Below the pieces are notes generated by a model. That model made no database searches and was not told the DNA's origin. It saw only the letters and a program-made list of their open reading frames with translations. The translations under genes and the position numbers were made by a program. Positions 22,201 to 30,599 of a DNA stretch of 40,221 nucleotides are shown here, in pieces; the first letter of the stretch is position 1; the number at the start of each line of letters is the position of its first letter. Origin of the DNA: Sulfuricurvum sp. PD_MW2 (GTDB lineage Bacteria > Campylobacterota > Campylobacteria > Campylobacterales > Sulfurimonadaceae); the NCBI RefSeq assembly GCF_002633015.1, contig NZ_NSIU01000020.1, positions 1 to 40,221 of the forward strand. Direction: 5' to 3'.

Positions 22201-24986
22201 ATCATCTGAGCTCCATAGAGTACATAACCGAAAGCAGAACCGCTTGTATGTCCATAGCGCAAAGAGATATCGATAATGGATAGATAGGCCCATTGCATTA
22301 ATTCAATATTCGCAAGATAATAAGCAGCTTCCCAATATTCGACTAAAATAGAAATGATGTGTTGCTTGGATCTAACGGTAAGATTTGGACGCGCAGTTAT
22401 TATATCGGTGTGATGCTTCTTGAGATGATGTTGAATGCTCTCTTTGAGTTGAATGACCGTTTGAACAATTTGATTGGCATCACAAGAGGCTGCAATACCA
22501 AATTGATTGAGCAATCTATTTCCAAACAATAAGAGATCCTCAAACCCTTCCCCTTTTGTGACACATAAATCTTTAAAAAGTGTAAAACAGATTGTCATTT
22601 CCGTTGTTGTACGGGATTCATGAATCAATGTTTGTAAGTAGGAATGCGCCTCTTGATGGTGGGTATTGAGATAAAAGATTTTAATTCGAATCACTTTGAA
22701 CGCAAATTGATCTGCTAGTGTGAGGAGATATATTTTCTCTAATGCACTGTTTGTTTCCAGAGCACGTAATTGACTCAAAGCTAACGCATAGGAGCCGCTC
22801 ATGAGCATTTCATTGAGTGCGATGAGGTTCAGTTTTAAACTCTTTTTATCCCACTCTTTTTTTGCGAAACCGTTATTGAGATGCGATACGATATTGATGA
22901 TGTCAGTGTATGTACCTGTTTTGTAGAGATTTTCGAGAAATTTTCCTATTGTTTGATGTATTTGTACTAATGAAGCGACAGGTATTGATTGGATGATATG
23001 GTTTTGTATAATATCGTGAGAGAATTGATAATAACCATTATAAATTTCAATAAATCCTTTGGATTCAAGATTCAACATAATGGATTTTGGATATTTTAGA
23101 GTTTTCATCAATCGAAATGTCAGTTCAGTATCAAATCGGCTTCCGAGAAGAGAAAGATAGTATAAATAGTATTGTTCGCTGTGATTTAGCTCAGAAAATT
23201 TTGTATGAATGATCTCAGAGATATTAACAATCGAACTGTAGCTGGAAATATGCTCAAGATCAAAAATCCATTTTCCGTTTTTATACGTAATTGCGCTGGT
23301 TTCCATCAAATTTTCGAGAAATGTTTTAATATAAAAGAAGTTTCCTTCGGTTTTTTTGTGGATGAGGTTAGCGAGATGATCGATATCCTTGTCCATAGAG
23401 CCCAGCAGTGAATGGAACATTTCACGCATCTCTTTTTGTGTAAGTGGTTCAAGATCAAAGAAATAGACCTCTTCCGAACGATTTTCTCGAATCGTCTGAA
23501 CAATTTCTGCCGCCATTGGATTCATTTCGATCTCATTGGATCGATAACTAAATATGAAATGGAGATTAGGGATTTCTGATTCTAGAATTACTTTCTGGAT
23601 TAAATCCAAAGAGGCACTGTCTGCCCAGTGCAGATCATCGATAAAAATGACAAGAGGCGAATTATCCATCACGATTTGTTTTAAAAAAGCTCCCAGTGCA
23701 TAAGGAAGCTGATGACGGATATCATCCGTTGTGACAGTATCAAGGGTTGATTTATTAGAAAATAGATCGCGCAACTCAGGAAAATAGTGGCTTAAAATGT
23801 AAGAACTTCGATTATCCAAATGTATGGTGCGTTTTCTAGAGGAAGATAAAAATAACATTTGTTTCAATTGGAGAAAAAGTTGTTTGAAGCTTAAATAGGG
23901 GTGAGATGATCGATTTTGCTCAAATTTTCCTTTTAATATACGGACATTTTTACGGCTTAATTGATGTAATGCTTCTTCGATAAAACGGGTTTTACCAACT
24001 CCCCCTACCCCTGATACGACAAGACGAATAGTTTGTCCAAGCGAAATGTTTTGGATAGCATTATCTAAGACCTTTAATTGTGCATTACGCCCAAAAAGCG
24101 AACTGCCAAAATGTAGCGCCGGTTGATCATGCGTACCGATTTCAAAGTAAGCAATTTGACCTGATCGGGTTAATGTGCGAAGTGCAAGTTTTAAATCATA
24201 GATCAACGCATCATCGCTTTGATAGCGATCTTCGGATTTTTTTGATGTAAGACGTGTGACAATTGAGGATAATACGAGAGGGAAATTTTCTATAATGGAT
24301 TCAATCGGTACAGGGCGAAGAGCAATTTGTTTGTGAACCAATTCGTACCGATCTTTTGCTTCAAAGGGAGCGTGATTCGAAAAGAGATGATATAAACTCA
24401 TGCCAAAACTGTATAAATCACTTCGAAGATCTATGCGTTGCTTTGTTCTTCCAGTTTGTTCCGGTGACATATACATGAGATTGCCGGAAGTACCAACGTC
24501 ATTATCGCTGTTATATTTGAAATGATTGTCGAGTACCGAGTATCCAAAATCAATGATTTGCAGCGCTTTTGTATCAAGATTGTAAATAATATTTTTTGGA
24601 TTGATATCTGCATGGATAATGTGATGTTGATGAATGATTTTGAGTGCCTCAGCAACTTTGATTGCAATATTCAGTGCTTCACTGACGGAGAAACAATGGG
24701 TTAACAAAATATCGTAGAGAGAACTTCCTCCTATATCTTCAAAGACATGCAGATATTCTGATGGAGTTGCAATGATGTCAAGAAGTTTTACGATTTTGGA
24801 TGATTTTAGTTGAGAAAGTATCTGTTGTTCATTCATAAATTGTGATACTCTGTGTTCATTGATCTCACCCGGTTTCAGCATTTTTATAATGACAGATTTT
24901 CCATCGTTTGAGCGAACAGCACGATGAACAACGGTAGAGGTATTTTCATGTAAAGTATCTACAATCTGATAATGACGGCTAAACAT
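19212..24986 (-). CDS. Trifunctional Ser/Thr kinase, NTPase and sensor histidine kinase (1924 aa)
   Basis: Domains in order, residues approximate. Ser/Thr kinase 1-270: K36 in VIIKML, catalytic HADINPKN near 126-133, IDFGYS near 146-151, GTSGNLMYMSPEQ. AAA/STAND-type NTPase: Walker A GVGGVGKT near 327-334, Walker B LVIFIDDLHWAD near 446-457. A long helical-repeat region runs about 600-1230. GAF follows at about 1270-1430, then two PAS domains at about 1450-1690. The histidine kinase has MLSMIAHQWRQPLTI and GTGLGLYMS. The kinase loop has Asn where Lys is usual (HxDxNPxN), typical of this family. No membrane segment is visible. ATG 24986 is chosen because AAAGGGA lies 6 bases upstream; a TTG one codon earlier is ignored. 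It is monocistronic with a terminator. Its input and target are unknown. Confidence 0.93.
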   Translation of the reverse strand: MFSRHYQIVDTLHENTSTVVHRAVRSNDGKSVIIKMLKPGEINEHRVSQFMNEQQILSQLKSSKIVKLLDIIATPSEYLHVFEDIGGSSLYDILLTHCFSVSEALNIAIKVAEALKIIHQHHIIHADINPKNIIYNLDTKALQIIDFGYSVLDNHFKYNSDNDVGTSGNLMYMSPEQTGRTKQRIDLRSDLYSFGMSLYHLFSNHAPFEAKDRYELVHKQIALRPVPIESIIENFPLVLSSIVTRLTSKKSEDRYQSDDALIYDLKLALRTLTRSGQIAYFEIGTHDQPALHFGSSLFGRNAQLKVLDNAIQNISLGQTIRLVVSGVGGVGKTRFIEEALHQLSRKNVRILKGKFEQNRSSHPYLSFKQLFLQLKQMLFLSSSRKRTIHLDNRSSYILSHYFPELRDLFSNKSTLDTVTTDDIRHQLPYALGAFLKQIVMDNSPLVIFIDDLHWADSASLDLIQKVILESEIPNLHFIFSYRSNEIEMNPMAAEIVQTIRENRSEEVYFFDLEPLTQKEMREMFHSLLGSMDKDIDHLANLIHKKTEGNFFYIKTFLENLMETSAITYKNGKWIFDLEHISSYSSIVNISEIIHTKFSELNHSEQYYLYYLSLLGSRFDTELTFRLMKTLKYPKSIMLNLESKGFIEIYNGYYQFSHDIIQNHIIQSIPVASLVQIHQTIGKFLENLYKTGTYTDIINIVSHLNNGFAKKEWDKKSLKLNLIALNEMLMSGSYALALSQLRALETNSALEKIYLLTLADQFAFKVIRIKIFYLNTHHQEAHSYLQTLIHESRTTTEMTICFTLFKDLCVTKGEGFEDLLLFGNRLLNQFGIAASCDANQIVQTVIQLKESIQHHLKKHHTDIITARPNLTVRSKQHIISILVEYWEAAYYLANIELMQWAYLSIIDISLRYGHTSGSAFGYVLYGAQMISEGRYKEAYRFGEFALKLNQKFADVSMLPKIYNFMANFISPYTKPFTHNLSLYQKSLHQSKMNGDIVFGTWANFLMHFSDYLSGNSLETLQENMRNESNFLLNSGDKKMIAIFEILQSTIRVWQDKDNHDDIHEQAAISLWEKEKFYPALAWYGIIKAQTCWIEGEIDLGLEYLHRYIYTDANEVIMFPKLRLHPLRALLLLGKSSPLTYDETLILQKDLKQCENYAVSSPKEFKFWKLLIRAKSAKNAKNYWDVAKYYDAALNEARKMANPFAIAASAACTGRFWKSKNFEDLSQFYFNEALVGLNQWGAYGAAERIKDQLRFNRSQPVEEFGYSSNSSLLRSEPSNYRSLLKSFYALSQSMEKKQLLQTLMQIILENATASKGVLILKEENSFYTSAQIYFRTENIELHHILFHETGFLPLLFISEAIETKHKVFQNSPADSGKFQYDPYFIANKPASSMAIPVLIEGEILGILYLENQEISTPLDSNSLQTLRLLLAQAIIIYKNALLYENLKNNEEKLNKAQQISHVGSWQYDSVSNNIIWSAETYRIYEMEPFSRAIDNEWFFAHLHPDDTDLIHHAVEKAFKGERYYDVTHRIITAKGNIRLVHQRAEVFWEDDRQKFSGTIQDITEIKRTEEIINRLSQVVNQIPLSTIITDPDGIIEYANTHASKLTGYFNTELIGQKMSLFNSGIHPKTFYEDLWNTIHKKRSFWRGTIINRMKNGDMRDCECTIFPIINDEDKIINFVTIQDDVTERNMKDRLFLMQTRQAQMGEMLSMIAHQWRQPLTIMSALMSRQKINIMLERSSIDDILKSFDDVEIQIQHLSQTITDFKDFFKPDKQMVKTKNSTIIKKTLELVEHTLMNKNIQIQIEHAHDKEYTTYENELIQVVLNLIKNAQDAFEERSIHNPTIKITTDQYNGYNLIQVDDNAGGIAVEIIDTLFEPYISTKKENGTGLGLYMSKTIIEEHCQGTITVQNTDTGVSFKLRFPLHHSL

Positions 24987-25124
24987 CAAATCCCTTTAGT
25001 ATGATTAATACGAATGAGCAATAATAAACAAATAATATTAAAAAATTGCCAATGGTGTATGTGATATATTTTTTATACGATAAAGCAGGAATAAAATGTT
25101 ACTTTAGAGAATCAAATGGGTGAT

Positions 25125-25146
25125 ACGGTATACAGAAGTATACCGT
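25125..25146 (-). terminator. 9-bp hairpin after pgaD (possible transcript end)
   Basis: ACGGTATAC (25125-25133) pairs perfectly with GTATACCGT (25138-25146) around AGAA, six bases past the pgaD stop codon. There is no T-tract on the minus strand, so it may be an RNA-stabilising 3' hairpin rather than an intrinsic terminator. Confidence 0.4.
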
Positions 25147-25152
25147 GAGAGA

Positions 25153-25596
25153 TTATTTGGAATTGAGCTCGATATTGTTTTTGAGGTCGAGAATATGTCC
25201 ATGATCATCATGATAGACAGTGACAAGTTGGCTGTTCGAACACTCATTTAGTTTATTCTCATCAATCTGAAAATAATTTGAATAATCGGTTGAATGGTAG
25301 ATTAAATGTTCGCTTGGAGCTTGATGACGACTAAGCCGAGACAATATAAACAAAACAATAGGTGTTCCAATGAGCATATAAACGGCATGGCTAAAGGTAA
25401 CACTATGGATTTCATCAAAAATCCAGTCGGATATCTCTCCCGCAGGCGCATCCAACGTAATAATTCTATAAAATACATGAAATACCGGCTTCCACAGGTA
25501 GATAAAACCTATCCATAAAAAAAGAGTTACGATGTCCCATAAGATTCTTTTTGTTTTTGGGAGCTCACGGCGTTTGTTGATAATTAAAGTTTCCAT
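25153..25596 (-). CDS. pgaD: PgaD-like accessory protein of poly-N-acetylglucosamine synthase
   Basis: This 147-aa membrane protein has two transmembrane segments at about 20-40 and 70-88 and a hydrophilic C-terminal tail. It starts with a Lys/Arg-rich cytoplasmic segment followed by LWDIVTLFLWIGFIYLWKPV, the layout of PgaD/HmsS. In E. coli PgaD forms with PgaC an inner-membrane complex activated by c-di-GMP. It lies 7 bases after pgaC and uses AAGGAT about 11 bases before the ATG. The sequence is poorly conserved in this family, so the call leans on topology and position. Confidence 0.82.
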   Translation of the reverse strand: METLIINKRRELPKTKRILWDIVTLFLWIGFIYLWKPVFHVFYRIITLDAPAGEISDWIFDEIHSVTFSHAVYMLIGTPIVLFILSRLSRHQAPSEHLIYHSTDYSNYFQIDENKLNECSNSQLVTVYHDDHGHILDLKNNIELNSK

Positions 25597-25603
25597 AGAC
25601 GTA

Positions 25604-26896
25604 TTATCCTTTTTTCTTTAATTGCTGATGTGCACCGCGATCCGGGCTAACCCATCGAGCTCGCCCTTTTTTACCTAACAATACTTTTGGAAGAGCCGTT
25701 ACTGCTGTAAACAAATTAAGCAACCAGTACGCAAATGGATACCAAATCATCCAGAAATAATTTTTTCCAAGCCCTTTGTCATAGTGTCCATCCAACCATT
25801 TACTGACCGCAAATTGAACCAGACATGCACCGATCAAAATAACACTGGTCTGATCCGGCAGAATCGGAGAATGATCTGGCATCAAATAACCTATAGGAAA
25901 AAAGAGACTGATCAACCACACCGTAAAGACCAAAAGCATACTGTATGCCCAGACGGTACTAAGCATCAATTCAGTCATTAACCCCCAAAGGTGGGTTTGG
26001 CGGTAAGAGAACAGTACTTTAAAGTTTTTGAGCATAACTTGAGCACCGCCCATAGCCCAACGTAAGCGCTGTTTCCAAAGTCCTTTGAGCGTTTCGGGCA
26101 TAAGAATCCAGACGAGTGCACGCGGTTCAAAACGAACATCCCAACCGTTTCGTTGGAGCTTCCATGTAATATCGATATCTTCCGTCAACATATCCGGACT
26201 CCAGTATCCTACTTCGTGAACAGCCGCTTTTCTAAATCCGGTTATGACCCCTGAAACGGTGAACAAACGGCCAAAACTACGCTGTGCACGCTTGATCATA
26301 CCGACAATAGATGAAAATTCTCCGACTTGGATTTTACCTAATAGCGTTGTACGGTTTCGAATACGCGGGTTTCCTGTTACCGCGGCTACTGCAGGATAAC
26401 GGATAAAGTGTTTAGCCATCCAGTAGAGACAATACTCATCAATGAGGGCATCCCCGTCAATACCGACCAAATATTCGTATTTTGCCACTAGCGCACCGGC
26501 TTGGAGCCCTAGTGCCTTGCCTTGATTTTCAGCAAGATTGACAACTTTTAACTTTGGATTATTTTTTGCCAATTCCAGTAAGATTTCCAGGGTATTGTCT
26601 TTACTACCGTCATTAATAGCAATAACTTCGAATTCAGGATATTTGACATTGAGGGCATAGGTAATTGTTTCTACGGCATTTTCCCCTTCATTATAGCAAG
26701 GGATCAAAATACTCACACCAGGCCATGTTTCATTGTCTCTGAGGGGTGGAATCGTATATTTAGAATAGGGTTTTTCATTTTTGAAATAAAAAAAGATCGC
26801 CCCTACGATCCATAAACTGGACATAAACAGCGGATAATAAAAAACATACCCCAACAGAGTATGCCATAGCAAATGCCAAAAAACTTCAAAAGTCAT
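25604..26896 (-). CDS. pgaC: PgaC: poly-beta-1,6-N-acetylglucosamine synthase (GT2)
   Basis: This 430-aa processive family-2 glycosyltransferase has an N-terminal membrane segment (about 12-36). The catalytic domain has ILIPCYNEGENA, VIAINDGSKDNT, VGIDGDALID (DxD), LTEDIDITWKLQRNGW (TED) and the QRLRWAMGG product-binding motif. C-terminal membrane segments lie at about 305-330, 345-365 and 375-400. It polymerises UDP-GlcNAc into PNAG. AAGGGA lies before the ATG and the gap to pgaB is 11 bases. The final 30 residues are basic (KVLLGKKGRARW). Confidence 0.96.
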   Translation of the reverse strand: MTFEVFWHLLWHTLLGYVFYYPLFMSSLWIVGAIFFYFKNEKPYSKYTIPPLRDNETWPGVSILIPCYNEGENAVETITYALNVKYPEFEVIAINDGSKDNTLEILLELAKNNPKLKVVNLAENQGKALGLQAGALVAKYEYLVGIDGDALIDEYCLYWMAKHFIRYPAVAAVTGNPRIRNRTTLLGKIQVGEFSSIVGMIKRAQRSFGRLFTVSGVITGFRKAAVHEVGYWSPDMLTEDIDITWKLQRNGWDVRFEPRALVWILMPETLKGLWKQRLRWAMGGAQVMLKNFKVLFSYRQTHLWGLMTELMLSTVWAYSMLLVFTVWLISLFFPIGYLMPDHSPILPDQTSVILIGACLVQFAVSKWLDGHYDKGLGKNYFWMIWYPFAYWLLNLFTAVTALPKVLLGKKGRARWVSPDRGAHQQLKKKG

Positions 26897-26907
26897 TACG
26901 ATCCCTT

Positions 26908-28899
26908 TTATTTGCTATGCATACGTATCGATTTTGAGGAAAAAACTTTTTGTATCATATTTGCATCCGGTGTATTGGTATAGATAGTATCGGGATAATA
27001 AGCGATATGATGAACACCCAAACTGTAGAGATGGTTGATAGTATGTTCTAGTTCTTTAGCTGGGAGAGGTTCATTGTTTTTTCTCCAATTGACGGTTTGC
27101 AATTCCATAACAGTCCGATCCATACCACATTCTTCAAGCTTGATATTTTTCACAATATCATCATAAAATTTTTGATGATTTTCTGCTTCTTCCATATACG
27201 GCATTGCCATGATAGCGGTATAGTCGTAATGTTTGATGGATTCACTCAAACTTTGTGCATACCATTCTTCTGAGTTTTTATTCAGAGCAACTTGTGCATA
27301 CATATTTCGCGCCGTTTTAAGTCCTGGCTGTTCATTTCTAACGATTTGTGCCAATTCCATAGCAAAAGAATCTAAATATTCGGTTTTGAGCCGTGTCCAT
27401 TTTGCAAATTGTTTTTTGTCGGCGCGGATTTGAGTGACACTCTCAGAAAGCCCCCATTTTTTATATTGGGCATGTGCTGATTTGCTATCGTCTTCAAAGT
27501 CTGAGAGAGTTACATCATCGTGAAATAAAATTCCATCAATATAAGCAGATTTGGATAAATCTTCATAAATTTCTTTGATCACTTTACGTGCTTTTGGAGA
27601 AAATGGAGATAATCTTGGGTATCCCATATTGAGATGCGTAGGATCAACTTGCAAAGTTACGACAGTATCTTTGGCTGCAGGGTTGTTTTTTGGAAGTTCC
27701 CACGCCATCATCGGCATCCATGCGTAGACACGTTTAACTTGTGTTGTTGTTGAAATTTGCCAAGCTACACGATTAAAGAGATCGGTACGCATTGGGATAT
27801 TGCGATTTGGAAAATAGACATAATCCGCAGCACCGTTGGCATCCGGATCGGCAAATGTTTGCAAATACACGGTATTGACACCTAACGTTTTAATGCGTTC
27901 TAAAAGGATATTTAAATTTTTCTCTTGTTGCGCAGGATTTGGATCATAAATATAGTCTATATCGATGTGTGCTGCTTTGGTTGTACGATCATCATCAGTA
28001 AAGTTGAGATTTCGCGTACGCATATTGTGCTCTAAATCCCCCAGATTCATACGATGTTCTACCAAAATTCGTCGTAATCCCCATAGCGGAGTGAGGCGCG
28101 TATTACTTCCATCATCAAGTGTTAATCCGATAGGCATTCCCAAACTTTCGGCAATTTTACGGACTTCCATGTTGTAACGTCCGTATGGCCAAACCATCAC
28201 ACGAGGTTCTTGTCCTGTATATTGTTTTAAAAATTTGTTGTTTTTTTCCAAGTCATTGTGTATACGCTGTTTATAGGTTTTTTCATCTTCATACTTTTTT
28301 TTGTCACTTAACCAGCGACGTGTGGTTATGGCTGCTTGCATATTCCCCTGAGGATTCCCCTGTATCCCTTCGTGAAACAGATAACTATGGCTTGCGATTT
28401 CTACTAGACCGCTTGCAATCATCTCTTTGATCTCGTTTTGACTCAAAAATTTATTGCGAGGGATAATATGCCGGTTAAAATCAACGTTTTCTTTTGCTTG
28501 TAGCCAGCTTCCGACGAGAGCTATTACCGAAGGGATTTTATATTTTTTTAGAACAGGATATGCATTGGCGTAAACAGACTGATATCCGTCGTCAAATGTG
28601 AGTAAAACTGCTTTTTGAGGAAGAGGAACTCCCTTTTTACGGTAGGCCAAAATATCATTAACACTAATGAAATGATATCCATTTTCAATCAACCAATGAA
28701 TTTGTTGTTCAAAGTTACCAGGAGTAACGGCATAACTTGAATCCAAAGTTTCACTTTTGTCTGCAATCTCGTGGTAGCTCAAAATAGTGAACTCATTCAT
28801 ATTTTGATCACGGCTGCAAATATTTGGCATGTCGTTTGCGATCAAAAAGTTACTTGAGAGAAGGAGTGCCAAAGAGAGGGAATAAAGGGGTTTTAGCAT
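26908..28899 (-). CDS. pgaB: PgaB: PNAG de-N-acetylase with GHL13 hydrolase domain
   Basis: The 663-aa protein has a signal peptide (MLKPLYSLSLALLLSSNFLIA) and no lipobox, unlike E. coli PgaB, which is a lipoprotein. The carbohydrate-esterase 4 domain (about 35-270) has ILSYHEIADKSE, LTFDDGYQSVYANAYPVLKKY and EIASHSYLFHEG, which carry the metal-binding Asp and His residues. The C-terminal GHL13 domain (about 310-640) has HIDIDYIYDPNPAQQEKNLN and GILFHDDVTLSDFED, the acidic residues expected for the glycosidase site. PgaB partly deacetylates PNAG in the periplasm so that it can be exported. The full two-domain form argues for a Gram-negative PNAG system. AGGT precedes the ATG. Confidence 0.95.
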   Translation of the reverse strand: MLKPLYSLSLALLLSSNFLIANDMPNICSRDQNMNEFTILSYHEIADKSETLDSSYAVTPGNFEQQIHWLIENGYHFISVNDILAYRKKGVPLPQKAVLLTFDDGYQSVYANAYPVLKKYKIPSVIALVGSWLQAKENVDFNRHIIPRNKFLSQNEIKEMIASGLVEIASHSYLFHEGIQGNPQGNMQAAITTRRWLSDKKKYEDEKTYKQRIHNDLEKNNKFLKQYTGQEPRVMVWPYGRYNMEVRKIAESLGMPIGLTLDDGSNTRLTPLWGLRRILVEHRMNLGDLEHNMRTRNLNFTDDDRTTKAAHIDIDYIYDPNPAQQEKNLNILLERIKTLGVNTVYLQTFADPDANGAADYVYFPNRNIPMRTDLFNRVAWQISTTTQVKRVYAWMPMMAWELPKNNPAAKDTVVTLQVDPTHLNMGYPRLSPFSPKARKVIKEIYEDLSKSAYIDGILFHDDVTLSDFEDDSKSAHAQYKKWGLSESVTQIRADKKQFAKWTRLKTEYLDSFAMELAQIVRNEQPGLKTARNMYAQVALNKNSEEWYAQSLSESIKHYDYTAIMAMPYMEEAENHQKFYDDIVKNIKLEECGMDRTVMELQTVNWRKNNEPLPAKELEHTINHLYSLGVHHIAYYPDTIYTNTPDANMIQKVFSSKSIRMHSK

Positions 28900-28932
28900 A
28901 GTCTACCTGGTATAAGTTTGAATTAAATAAAT

Positions 28933-28938
28933 ATTATA
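28933..28938 (-). promoter_or_regulatory. -10 box (TATAAT) for the pga operon
   Basis: TATAAT in TGTATAATATT on the minus strand lies about 35 bases before the pgaB start. The nearby plus-strand words GGTATAAG and GGTATACT resemble the GGTATAC arm of the hairpin at the other end of the operon. Confidence 0.5.
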
Positions 28939-28974
28939 CAGCAGGTATACTTCGAAATTACCTTATGAATTACT

Positions 28975-28999
28975 GATGGGAGTGTTTTAACACTCCATC
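28975..28999 (-). terminator. Hairpin spanning the stop codon of the carboxynorspermidine dehydrogenase gene
   Basis: GATG-(G)-GAGTGTT (28975-28986) pairs with AACACTC-CATC (28989-28999), with one bulged base and a TT loop. It covers the stop codon at 28987-28989 and has no following T-tract. Its GGAGTGTT/AACACTCC stem is the same as in the hairpin at 589-612. Confidence 0.35.
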
Positions 29000-30171
29000 T
29001 CGATGACATTCCAAGGCAGCCCTTGGGTATTCATCTCATCCATAAACGGATCCGGATCAAGTTGTTCCATATTAAATACACCTTGACCATTCCAAATGCC
29101 TTGCACCATGAGCTTTGCTCCGATAACTGCAGGTACACCTGTCGTATATGATACCCCTTGAGATTTTACTTCGGCGTAGCACTCTTCATGGTCTTTGACT
29201 TGATAGATATAAATTTTACGTTTTTTTCCGTCTTTTAAACCTTCGGCAACGATACCGATATTGGTTTTCCCCTTCGTACGTGGACCAAGTGATGCCGGAT
29301 CTGGAAGCAATGTTTTCAAAAATTCCATCGGAACAATTTTCATACCTTGGTGTTCGACCGGTTCAATACCGAGCATACCTACGTTTTCAAGGCATTTCAT
29401 GTGGGTAAGGTAGCTTTGACCGAACGTCATGAAAAAGCGAATACGTTTGAGCCCTTTGATGTGCTTGACGAGAGATTCCATCTCTTCATGATAAAGGAGA
29501 TAGCTGTCTTTTGGTCCTACTTCTGGATAATCCCATACTTGCATGATCTCCATCGGAGCTGTTTCGATCCATTCACCGTTTTCCCAATAACGACCTTTTG
29601 CACTTACTTCGCGAAGGTTGATTTCTGGATTAAAATTGGTAGCGAACGGATAGCCGTGGTCGCCTGCATTACAGTCAAGGATGTCAATCGTATGAATCTC
29701 ATCAAAATAGTGTTTTTGAGCATAAGCACAAAATACGTTGGTCGCACCTGGATCAAATCCGCTTCCGAGTAATCCCATGATTCCCGCTTCTTTGAATTTC
29801 TCATCACGCGCCCATTGGAGCTTGTATTCAAATTTTGCTTCATCCGGATGTTCATAGTTTGCGGTATCGAGGTATGGGGTTTTGGTAGCAATACATGCAT
29901 CCATGATTGTAAGATCTTGATACGGCAATGCGACATTGATCAGAATCGTCGGTTGGTATTTTTCGATGAGAGCAATAACCTCTTCTGTTTTGTCCGCATC
30001 CACTGTGGTAATTTCGATTGCCCCTGCAGGGAGTTCACTTTGGATCTCTTCACACCGTTTGAGAGTACGGCTTGCCAAAATAATACGATCAAAAATTTGG
30101 TTGTTCATAACACATTTATGTGCTACGACGCGCCCTACTCCGCCGGCGCCGATAATAAGTGCAGTTGCCAT
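28987..30171 (-). CDS. Carboxynorspermidine/saccharopine dehydrogenase family protein
   Basis: This 394-aa cytoplasmic NAD(P)-dependent oxidoreductase has a Rossmann motif ALIIGAGGVGRVVAHKC at the N-terminus, then the substrate region GLLGSGFDPGATNVFCAYA and DCNAGDHGYPFATNFNPEIN, typical of carboxynorspermidine dehydrogenase in Campylobacterota. The enzyme condenses a diamine with aspartate semialdehyde in the alternative route to spermidine or norspermidine. The decarboxylase partner is not in this window. ATG 30171 is chosen because GAGG lies 9 bases upstream; a TTG two codons earlier is less likely. A lysine-metabolism saccharopine dehydrogenase is the main alternative. Confidence 0.9.
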   Translation of the reverse strand: MATALIIGAGGVGRVVAHKCVMNNQIFDRIILASRTLKRCEEIQSELPAGAIEITTVDADKTEEVIALIEKYQPTILINVALPYQDLTIMDACIATKTPYLDTANYEHPDEAKFEYKLQWARDEKFKEAGIMGLLGSGFDPGATNVFCAYAQKHYFDEIHTIDILDCNAGDHGYPFATNFNPEINLREVSAKGRYWENGEWIETAPMEIMQVWDYPEVGPKDSYLLYHEEMESLVKHIKGLKRIRFFMTFGQSYLTHMKCLENVGMLGIEPVEHQGMKIVPMEFLKTLLPDPASLGPRTKGKTNIGIVAEGLKDGKKRKIYIYQVKDHEECYAEVKSQGVSYTTGVPAVIGAKLMVQGIWNGQGVFNMEQLDPDPFMDEMNTQGLPWNVIEMEC

Positions 30172-30230
30172 AGTCAAAACCTCTGATAAAATATAATGGT
30201 TATTATAAGCAAATATCTCTTACGAGAATG

Positions 30231-30599
30231 TTACATACAAAATGCATTGTAAAGAACAAGTCCCCAAATCAACGCTAACATACTAAGTGAAAGAAAAACC
30301 AAAGCGGCACCTGCATCTTTGGCCCGTTTCGCAAGTTCATGGTGATCGAAGGTGACTAGATCGACCGTACGTTCAACTGAACTATTGATCATCTCAGCCA
30401 TGAGAGGAATAAATAACGAAACGGCTAAGATAGAGCTTTGAACAAAAGAGATAGGCAAAGCCCATGCCATAATCATTCCGACAATAAACAAAAGAATTTG
30501 CAACCGAAAAGATTTTTCGTTTTGACTTACCTCTTTTAACCCTTCCAAAGCATACCGTGTATTTTTAAAAAGGGTATATTTCGGTTTATTCAGCGCCAT
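30231..30599 (-). CDS. dgkA: Diacylglycerol kinase
   Basis: This 122-aa integral membrane kinase, the normal length for the family, has three membrane helices (about 35-50, 57-72, 95-118). The signature AEMINSSVERTVDLVTFDHHELAKRAKDAGAA contains the catalytic Glu and the metal-binding Glu/Asp residues. It phosphorylates diacylglycerol to recycle lipid. The start at 30599 is chosen because GGGAG lies about ten bases upstream; a longer version would overlap the previous gene by 80 bases. The chosen start still overlaps the DUF695-RraB gene by 14 bases, so they are co-transcribed. Confidence 0.94.
   Translation of the reverse strand: MALNKPKYTLFKNTRYALEGLKEVSQNEKSFRLQILLFIVGMIMAWALPISFVQSSILAVSLFIPLMAEMINSSVERTVDLVTFDHHELAKRAKDAGAALVFLSLSMLALIWGLVLYNAFCM

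Noticed and set aside
29347-29772. Plus-strand open frame of 141 codons
   Set aside because: It lies antisense within the well-conserved carboxynorspermidine dehydrogenase-like gene and has no protein pattern of its own.
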